The notes beneath the pieces were generated by a model. It saw only the letters and a list, made by a program, of their open reading frames with translations, did not search any database and was not told where the DNA came from. The position numbers and the translations under genes were made by a program. A DNA stretch of 45,388 nucleotides, from contig NZ_CANMQT010000020.1 of assembly GCF_947500065.1 (NCBI RefSeq), positions 1 to 45,388 on the forward strand, in the 5' to 3' direction. The stretch comes from an uncultured Aquimarina sp. Lineage in GTDB: Bacteria > Bacteroidota > Bacteroidia > Flavobacteriales > Flavobacteriaceae. Below are positions 39,651 through 45,388 of the stretch, piece by piece (within the stretch, counting starts at the first letter, position 1; each line of letters starts with the position of its first letter).

Positions 39651-41732
39651 TTAAGAAAGGCAAACAGTTTTTCGTATTTTACTACTCCTGCCAGTCCAAG
39701 CACTATTCCAAATAGTTTTCTCAATTGCCGTAAGACTAATAGAACCACAGTTTTTGTCATCATCTGCTTTAATCTTGAATTCACCATAGCCAGAGACAGT
39801 TCCGCTTTGATCTAAAGTACCGCCAGTTTTTTCGTAATCACCTAAATCGGTGGTTATAGCGTATTTATGAAGATAGTCTTCAGCTACTGTGAAATTCCCA
39901 ATAATAGTACCACCTTTTGGGTAATGAGAACAATTTCCATTATCATTTATGTCCAGAGTTAATTGAGGTACTGTGTTGTCCAGTTGGATAACTTGATAAT
40001 CTTTATCCTCAGTACTAGTAAGGTGTTCAATGGTTACCTTTAGCAAGTCGTTCGTGCCTGGAGTAAATCTTGCAAGAATACTATTTATATTATCTTCATA
40101 TTTCCTGTACTCATAGGCATTATTTACAGGAGTTTCTTTTTTATGAGTTACTTTCCCTGTTACTGGATCATAACCTAATAAAGTCAATTCATTATTAAGA
40201 TAGTAGCTTTCTTTTGTTTTCTCATTAGTAATCTTCACTTTATATTTTTGACCTTCTAAAGGTGCTGATATTCCCTGAACCACTATGGTTCCTCCAAAAG
40301 GACTTCCCATTAAAGTAGGTTTTTGATTGAATTCTATCGTAGCTCCAGAAGTTGTTAATCCAGTAGAATTATCTATTTGATCTCTTGAAACACCACCAAG
40401 GGTTATGAGTTTTGGACTCTTTTTATCCCAAATAATGCTTGGACTCAATTGAATATAAGACTCTACTACATTTCCCCATCCACTGCAATCCATTCCTTCT
40501 GGTGGTTGATTCCATGATAGGATAGCGCGTACTTTTAATACTTGTGGATTACTACATGGTTCTTTCAAGTTAGAAAAATCATAAGGAAGTATTACGGAAT
40601 ACGACAATCCGTTATCCGGAATTTCCTTTATATCCTGAACATTTACGAAGGTAGTTCCAGCATGTACCCAATTACAGTTTTCTTCTTCTTGAATCCAAAA
40701 AGAAACATATTCTTTACTTCCATCGGTACAAGAATCTCCATTATACCCTAAAGGGCGTTTAATTTTAAATGTTCCTATAAGAGCTTCTCTATGGTAATCT
40801 GCGCCTACACAATGAAGTTCTTCATAGTCCGTATTACATTTTAGCTGCTCAAGTTTGGCAAAACTATCCGCAAAAGGGATTTTATTTATTTCAAAAAGGG
40901 AATTGATATTTTTAATAACCTCTAGATTATTGCTGAATTCTGCCTCTTTTAGTAATTTGAATCCAAATCGATGCGACTCGACTTTTTCATTTTGATATGT
41001 TCCAGCTAATTCGCTAAAATCTATTTTAGAGTTCTTAAGCTGTTCTTTTGCTTTTTTAAGAATTGTAGCACTTTCTGGATAGTTATCAGAAAGGTTATTA
41101 AAAGAGATGTTAGGATTTAGAACAGCAATTTCCAGTAAATTTACCAGATTTGGTATTTCTGGCAATTGCAACTTGATAGGTTTGATTTGTATATTTTCTT
41201 CTTTTACATCGCTCCATAGATACGTGCCCAGCGTTAAGTTCGGATCATCTTCTGCTGGGATCGAGTTCCAGGACAATACAGCTTTTACCTTAGGTAGATT
41301 GGGTTGAGTACATAAAGGAGTCTTAGGATTGATTGATAATCGCACTACATAATCAATAGGCTTTTGGTTTTTTTCATTACAGTCTTTTTTAGTAGGGATA
41401 TTGTGAACATTTAATGCGACATACCCCTCATCATTCCATCCATTACCGTCTTGATAATCTACGTAGAACCGAACGTATTCATTAGATCCATTAGTACATA
41501 GACTTCCAGAATAGCCTGTTGCTTTTTTAATTCTCACTGTGGCTGTCAATTCTTTGAATTCTGGATTATACCCTATACACGCCAAAGATTCGAATTCAGT
41601 GTTCATTTTTCCTTTAAAAAAACTAATAGGAGTTTTTAGATTTAGTTTCCCCAGGTTTTTTCCGTCTACCGCTAAGAACTTATTAAACTCTTTTCTAGCG
41701 GTTAAAAGTTGTTTTTCATTTAGTGTTTCCAT
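39651..41732 (-). CDS. Large protein with internal domain duplication, unknown function
   Basis: A 693-residue protein with no signal peptide. Two homologous domains can be aligned by eye: about 52-170 (CIGYNPEFKELTATVRIK, GYSGSLCTNGSNEYVRFYV, KVKAVLSWNSIP) and about 308-420 (CVGADYHREALIGTFKIK, GYNGDSCTDGSKEYVSFWI, KVRAILSWNQPPEG). Both have paired cysteines and end in the same LSWN strand. The C-terminal third has Ig-like strands (GGTIVVQGISAPLEGQKY) and cysteines. Similar domains occur in Bacteroidota proteins without known function. It lies between the two GIY-YIG copies and diverges from the two-component operon. Confidence 0.65.
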   Translation of the reverse strand: METLNEKQLLTARKEFNKFLAVDGKNLGKLNLKTPISFFKGKMNTEFESLACIGYNPEFKELTATVRIKKATGYSGSLCTNGSNEYVRFYVDYQDGNGWNDEGYVALNVHNIPTKKDCNEKNQKPIDYVVRLSINPKTPLCTQPNLPKVKAVLSWNSIPAEDDPNLTLGTYLWSDVKEENIQIKPIKLQLPEIPNLVNLLEIAVLNPNISFNNLSDNYPESATILKKAKEQLKNSKIDFSELAGTYQNEKVESHRFGFKLLKEAEFSNNLEVIKNINSLFEINKIPFADSFAKLEQLKCNTDYEELHCVGADYHREALIGTFKIKRPLGYNGDSCTDGSKEYVSFWIQEEENCNWVHAGTTFVNVQDIKEIPDNGLSYSVILPYDFSNLKEPCSNPQVLKVRAILSWNQPPEGMDCSGWGNVVESYIQLSPSIIWDKKSPKLITLGGVSRDQIDNSTGLTTSGATIEFNQKPTLMGSPFGGTIVVQGISAPLEGQKYKVKITNEKTKESYYLNNELTLLGYDPVTGKVTHKKETPVNNAYEYRKYEDNINSILARFTPGTNDLLKVTIEHLTSTEDKDYQVIQLDNTVPQLTLDINDNGNCSHYPKGGTIIGNFTVAEDYLHKYAITTDLGDYEKTGGTLDQSGTVSGYGEFKIKADDDKNCGSISLTAIEKTIWNSAWTGRSSKIRKTVCLS

Positions 41733-41814
41733 GATTTGTTGATCATCTTGATATACCTACTCTGTTTACAGTTTTCGGTTTCCCTGTATTAAAACACTGT
41801 AAAATTCATAAACA

Positions 41815-41915
41815 ACTGATAATCAGTAGTTGATGAAATCACGTTAAAAACGGGGAATGTTACACGGTTTTTAATCAGGTGGAATCACCCTAGTAAACTG
41901 GGTGTCAGAATTTTG
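41815..41915. promoter_or_regulatory. Dyads in the divergent intergenic region
   Basis: ACTGAT A ATCAGT (41815-41827) is a perfect odd dyad. Further right, CACCCTAGT and ACTGGGTG pair with one bulge around 41887-41906. They lie between the 693-residue protein gene and the two-component operon, and either could be the NarL-type regulator's site. Confidence 0.35.
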
Positions 41916-41975
41916 AATAGATAAGATTAAGGTGTTTTCTTTGTGTTAAAGGAAATTAACTCTAAATTTAATATT

Positions 41976-42707
41976 ATGAAAAACAGATATTTAATACTAT
42001 TAATCCTAACACTTGTAGCCTTTGCTATATATGTTTGGAATTACCCTCCTTATGAATTTGAAAATTCTATAGATCCAAATGTAAAGAATGGAAGTACAAC
42101 TCCAGAAACTGTAGTTAATCCACCACAACAGAATGAAGCGGTTTGCATGGATTATTTATCAGTTGAACCTCCAACAATGCATGTAAAGTTGATTGATGAA
42201 ATGACAAAACTTTATAAAAATCAAATAGGTAGAGGAATCAAACCAAATGATGCACAAGCTATTTGGTTTGATTTTGAAACACTTAAACGGTTTCTGTATT
42301 ACATTGAATATTATTCAGAAAAACATGATATCCCATTGACAGATTTGGGAGTTAGAGCCTATTATGCCAATTATCCATCAATGAGAAAATGGGATACATA
42401 TAGAAGAGATTTAAATATGGTACCAAAAAACTATGAAAAAAAACATACTTTAATTCTGATACCTACTATCAAGAGGAATAATATAGACTATGATTTTAAC
42501 CCAAAAGATCGCCAAAGTTATTACACTCCCTTGAATAGAATATATAGTTTTATGAATGAAGCTATGATTATTCCTAACCCTTTTTCTCAACCATCATCAT
42601 TAAGAGTATTAGGTTTATCTAATGACAGGACTACTTCTAGAAATCATGGAAGCCTTTTTCCACCAGACCCAAGTACAGACAAAGGTGTTAGTTTTCCATT
42701 AAGATAA
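41976..42707 (+). CDS. Membrane-anchored protein of unknown function, first gene of two-component operon
   Basis: The start is placed at ATG 41976 (MKNRYLILLILTLVAFAIYVW); the longer frame from 41943 adds 11 residues before the anchor. The product has 243 residues: one N-terminal helix, then a soluble part with LIDEMTKLYKNQI, AIWFDFETLKRFLYYIEYYSEKHD in two pieces, GVRAYYANYP and HTLILIPTIKRN. No family is recognised with confidence. The next gene begins 32 bp downstream and encodes a multi-pass membrane protein, then a kinase and regulator, so it may take part in sensing. Confidence 0.6.
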   Translation: MKNRYLILLILTLVAFAIYVWNYPPYEFENSIDPNVKNGSTTPETVVNPPQQNEAVCMDYLSVEPPTMHVKLIDEMTKLYKNQIGRGIKPNDAQAIWFDFETLKRFLYYIEYYSEKHDIPLTDLGVRAYYANYPSMRKWDTYRRDLNMVPKNYEKKHTLILIPTIKRNNIDYDFNPKDRQSYYTPLNRIYSFMNEAMIIPNPFSQPSSLRVLGLSNDRTTSRNHGSLFPPDPSTDKGVSFPLR

Positions 42708-42739
42708 CATGGTACTTTAAAAAGAATAAAGAAAAAATT

Positions 42740-43384
42740 ATGCACGAACACCCAATATTAGATGGACTTAGACTTGGGCTGGAAATTCTTTCAGCCCTGG
42801 TTGGTCTTGTCTATCTACCTAAGCTAAGAAATAGCTACTGGAGATGGTTTTCGGTTTATCTGATATTTATAGTATTTCAAGAAATGATCTGGTTAGGAAA
42901 AAGATCTTTTTTAGGTATACTCGATCGTGATTATTATGCGTATATAGGAATTCCTATCCAATACATTTTTCTTTATTGGTTGTATGCCTATAAGTCTCTT
43001 AGAAACAAAAAGTTATTCTGGATATGTAGTCTTATTTATTTAAGCAATCTTCCTCTAAGGTTCTTTCTAGAGGATAGTGATCAACTATACTCAATTAACA
43101 TTGGTATAGGAACTATTTTGCTCTTTATTCTTGTCATTATTGAATTTCTTAAACAAATAAAAAATGAAAATATACTTCAGTTTTGGAACAATAAAATGTT
43201 TTATATCAATATTGGAGTGATCCTTTTTTATGTAGGCACATTTCCGTTTATGGTATTTTTTGATTATTTCAAAAGTAACCATGAAGTAATTATGGATGGA
43301 TATTATGTGTATTTTTTGATTGCCAGTTGTCTAATGTATTTATTATTTACAGCATCATTTATATGGGGGAGCCAGAAATCATAA
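42740..43384 (+). CDS. Multi-pass inner-membrane protein of unknown function
   Basis: A 214-residue protein with about six to seven hydrophobic helices (for instance 15-35, 37-56, 66-86, 91-108, 117-135, 150-170, 186-208) and short charged loops. It has no catalytic motif. Its 3' end overlaps the start of the histidine kinase gene by 22 bp, so translation is probably coupled. A sensor or transducer subunit for a kinase that itself has little extracytoplasmic sequence is a reasonable guess. Confidence 0.65.
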   Translation: MHEHPILDGLRLGLEILSALVGLVYLPKLRNSYWRWFSVYLIFIVFQEMIWLGKRSFLGILDRDYYAYIGIPIQYIFLYWLYAYKSLRNKKLFWICSLIYLSNLPLRFFLEDSDQLYSINIGIGTILLFILVIIEFLKQIKNENILQFWNNKMFYINIGVILFYVGTFPFMVFFDYFKSNHEVIMDGYYVYFLIASCLMYLLFTASFIWGSQKS

Positions 43385-44139
43385 TCATAACCATATTGTT
43401 CTACATTATTCTCGGTTTATTTATCGCGGGTATCATAGTATTTATCCGGCAATACCTTAAAAGAAAAAAGGTCTATTTGTCCCAAATAAAACAAATGGAC
43501 GAAGAACATAAACGGGAGTTATTAGAAACCCAGGTAGAAATCCAGTCGCAAACCATGAAACATATAGGAAGAGAAATTCATGATAGCGTAGGGCAGAAGC
43601 TAACCTTAGCAAGTTTATATGCCCAACAATTGATATTAGAACAACGAGTGCCTAAGGCTTTTACAGAAGTGAATGAAATTGGTGAGATCATTAATGAATC
43701 GCTTTCAGAATTAAGGCAACTATCCAAATCTCTTACAAGCGATACCTTAGAAAACCATTCGCTTGTAGAACTGATACAAAGAGAGTGTGAACTGATCAAT
43801 CAATTAAAAGAATGCGAGGTTCATTTTAAGCATACGTTAAAAACAAAACTAGAGCCGTATCATATCAAAAGTGTTTTGTTTCGGATAACACAAGAGTTTT
43901 TACAAAACAGCATCAAACATTCCCGCTGTGAAAATATATTTATTGCACTTTCAAAAGATGCAGAAAAAATACAATTAAAGTTAAAAGATGATGGAAAAGG
44001 TTTTGATGTTACTACGCTAAAAACAAGAGGTATCGGGCTAAGAAACATGGAAAAGAGAACGCAGATGTTAGGTGGGGATTTTCTTTTAGAAAGTCAAAAT
44101 GATACAGGAACAAAACTAACCGTAGAAATTCCAATATAA
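43363..44139 (+). CDS. NarL-class sensor histidine kinase (HisKA_3)
   Basis: The start is placed at ATG 43363 (MGEPEIIIITILFYIILG). The product has 258 residues: one transmembrane helix (about 7-28), a coiled linker, the HisKA_3 phospho-acceptor block GREIHDSVGQKLTLASLYA with His73, and a HATPase domain with the N box FLQNSIKHSRC and G boxes DDGKGFD and GIGLRNMEKR. The absence of a sensor domain suggests that input comes from the two membrane proteins encoded upstream. It is immediately followed by its regulator, with no gap between stop and ATG. Confidence 0.93.
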   Translation: MGEPEIIIITILFYIILGLFIAGIIVFIRQYLKRKKVYLSQIKQMDEEHKRELLETQVEIQSQTMKHIGREIHDSVGQKLTLASLYAQQLILEQRVPKAFTEVNEIGEIINESLSELRQLSKSLTSDTLENHSLVELIQRECELINQLKECEVHFKHTLKTKLEPYHIKSVLFRITQEFLQNSIKHSRCENIFIALSKDAEKIQLKLKDDGKGFDVTTLKTRGIGLRNMEKRTQMLGGDFLLESQNDTGTKLTVEIPI

Positions 44140-44781
44140 ATGAAACATACAATAGCTATAGTCGATGACCATATTTTAATAGCAAATGCGTTAAGCGGTA
44201 TTATTTCTAATTTTGATGATTTCGAGGTGCTGTATGTTTGTGAAAGTGGTGAAGATCTTCAGGAAAAACTAAAACTAAAATCAAAACCGGATATCGTACT
44301 ATTAGATGTTAATATGCCTGTTATGGATGGGTTCGAAACGGCAAAATGGCTTAGGGATACGCATCCGGATATTCTGATTTTGGCATTAAGCATGAAAGAA
44401 GATGATCATAGCCTGATTAACATGATCAGAAATGGTGCTAAAGGATATATCCTGAAAAATATTTACCCAAAGGAACTATTAAAGGCATTGAAAAACATTT
44501 TGGAAAATGGGTATTATTTTCCGGATTGGGCTGCCAAAAAGGTGTATGCAAGTATAGAGGGAAATAGTGTAGATGCTACACTCAAATCGGGTTTATCCAA
44601 GCGTGAAGAAGAGTTTTTGAGATATACAGTTACAGAAATGACGTACAAAGAAATCTCTGATAAAATGTGTTGCAGTCCACGAACTATTGATAATTATAGA
44701 GATAGTCTTTTCGACAAGTTAAATATAAAAACAAGGGTTGGACTGGCAGTATATGCTATTAGAAATGGATATGCTGATTAA
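44140..44781 (+). CDS. NarL/FixJ-type response regulator
   Basis: A 213-residue regulator. The receiver has IAIVDDH (Asp9, Asp10), phospho-acceptor Asp56 in IVLLDVNMPVMDG, Ser in ILALSMKED and Lys in YILKN. The C-terminal LuxR-type helix-turn-helix (150-213) reads LSKREEEFL, MTYKEISDKMCCSPRTIDNY and LNIKTRVGLAVYA. Its ATG follows the kinase stop directly. It probably controls its own operon and perhaps the divergent 693-residue protein gene, whose shared intergenic region carries dyads. Confidence 0.94.
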   Translation: MKHTIAIVDDHILIANALSGIISNFDDFEVLYVCESGEDLQEKLKLKSKPDIVLLDVNMPVMDGFETAKWLRDTHPDILILALSMKEDDHSLINMIRNGAKGYILKNIYPKELLKALKNILENGYYFPDWAAKKVYASIEGNSVDATLKSGLSKREEEFLRYTVTEMTYKEISDKMCCSPRTIDNYRDSLFDKLNIKTRVGLAVYAIRNGYAD

Positions 44782-44808
44782 ACCTTCAGATGAGAATACT
44801 TTCGAACC

Positions 44809-44845
44809 CTGAGGCACTCGAAGGGTGAGACTTCGAGTGCCTCAG
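44809..44845. repeat. 15-bp-stem palindrome of the GIY-YIG-associated repeat family
   Basis: CTGAGGCACTCGAAG (44809-44823) and CTTCGAGTGCCTCAG (44831-44845) form a perfect stem with a 7-nt loop GGTGAGA. It lies 28 bp past the response-regulator stop and may also serve as its terminator. Confidence 0.8.
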
Positions 44846-44864
44846 TCTCCAATACAAATCCGAA

Positions 44865-45374
44865 GGGTGAGGCTTCGAGAGCCTCAGTCTCCAAATTAAA
44901 TACGAAGGGTTGACTAAAAGGTAACAATTACTTTATTTTTTACACTTAATAATACGAATACATTAATAGCACAATGATGACGGGTTATATGTACATATTA
45001 GAATGTAGTGATGGTAGTTACTATACAGGAAGCACAAAAGATTTGGATAAGAGATTGAAGCAACACCAAAATGGAGAAGGAGCAAATCATACTCAAAAGC
45101 GATTACCAGTAAAGCTATTATACTACGAACAATACAATCGGATCGACACAGCCTTTTATCGAGAGAAACAAGTACAAGGATGGAGTAGAGCTAAAAAAGA
45201 AGCACTAATGAATGGAGATTTGGAGGAGTTACATGATTTAGCTGAATGCACGAATGGAACTCATTTTTCTGTTTTTAAAGCATCAGACTTCGGTTCCGCG
45301 AATGCTGAGCATGTCGAAGTACAGTCCTCGGATGAAGAATTTCTCGAACCCTGAGCGAAGCCGAAGGATGATTC
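44865..45374. repeat. GIY-YIG element, copy 2 (direct repeat of 38831-39319)
   Basis: It has the same order as copy 1: repeat unit, shared AT-rich leader, nuclease gene, then the CCCTGAGCGAAG hairpin. The pair encloses about 5.5 kb carrying the 693-residue protein gene and the two-component operon. Confidence 0.85.
44974..45354 (+). CDS. GIY-YIG endonuclease domain protein, intact copy
   Basis: A 126-residue protein of the small UvrC-N/YhbQ-like GIY-YIG family. The motif halves are GYMYILE and YYTGSTKDL, then RLKQHQNGEGANHT with the conserved Arg/His region, YYEQYNRIDTAFYREKQVQGW with the metal-binding Glu, and KKEALMNG. The core ends near residue 85. The last 23 residues (SDFGSANAEHVEVQSSDEEFLEP in sense) are read out of the palindromic repeat that runs through the gene end. 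Such proteins nick or cut DNA with one metal ion. The substrate is unknown, but the flanking hairpins are obvious candidates. Confidence 0.9.
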   Translation: MMTGYMYILECSDGSYYTGSTKDLDKRLKQHQNGEGANHTQKRLPVKLLYYEQYNRIDTAFYREKQVQGWSRAKKEALMNGDLEELHDLAECTNGTHFSVFKASDFGSANAEHVEVQSSDEEFLEP

Positions 45375-45388
45375 TAGTTGAACCGGAC

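Noticed and set aside
39339..39787. Overlapping minus-strand frames with a shared peptide
   Set aside because: They are translations of the tandem repeat units; the shared peptide reflects DNA repetition, not a protein family.
38831..45374. Classical composite transposon
   Set aside because: The flanking copies encode a nuclease rather than a transposase, have no terminal inverted repeats of IS type and no visible target-site duplication.

Overview
The window comes from an AT-rich Bacteroidota genome, most probably a marine member of the Flavobacteriaceae (an Aquimarina-like genus is a guess). The evidence is a secreted subtilase ending in a type IX secretion sorting domain, TonB-dependent and CarboxypepD_reg-type proteins, many short Cys-lipoproteins, a Bacteroidetes-type T6SS tube protein (TssD), LytTR and NarL two-component systems, and several promoters of the Bacteroidetes form TTG-N(17-25)-TAnnTTTG. 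No tRNA, rRNA or CRISPR array was recognised.

Region 1 (about 74-5767) is an accessory array of small, unrelated minus-strand genes: a cREC-type receiver protein, an AhpD-like protein with its TetR regulator, a membrane protein, a secreted protein, a Ser/Thr kinase and unknown proteins. Each cassette is bounded by its own perfectly complementary 9-10 bp pair that starts with GTT and ends with AAC. Neighbouring cassettes are separated by 60-165 bp palindromic spacers. This is the geometry of an integron cassette array with attC-like sites, but the core sequence is diverged and no integrase is in view.

Region 2 (5896-32991) is mostly chromosomal core: DNA topoisomerase III, a Tat-targeted aminotransferase, chorismate synthase, a dicarboxylate/amino acid:cation symporter, a PLP decarboxylase, a four-gene operon (outer-membrane barrel, lipoprotein, LytS-like kinase, LytTR regulator), tandem lipoproteins, a DUF4139 protein, two very small paralogous membrane proteins, a DCC-family protein, a Rossmann reductase, glycine-cleavage GcvT, a DUF3052 protein, a T9SS subtilase, a two-CxxCH lipoprotein and a SpoIIAA-like protein. 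Strong hairpin terminators separate convergent genes.

Region 3 (33134-38742) looks like a T6SS tube-effector-immunity island. TssD with a C-terminal extension is followed 3 bp later by a large protein carrying split L,D-transpeptidase-like motifs, then by two AT-rich lipoproteins that could be immunity proteins, a truncated lipoprotein remnant, and a secreted cysteine hydrolase.

Region 4 (38740-45388) is framed by two nearly identical copies of a GIY-YIG nuclease gene, the first broken by a nonsense codon. Both copies sit inside palindromic repeats of several types, and the repeats even encode the C-terminus of the nuclease. Between the copies lie a 693-residue protein with an internal duplication and a four-gene NarL-type two-component operon. 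The two strongest candidates for something undescribed are the integron-like cassette array and the GIY-YIG/palindromic-repeat element.
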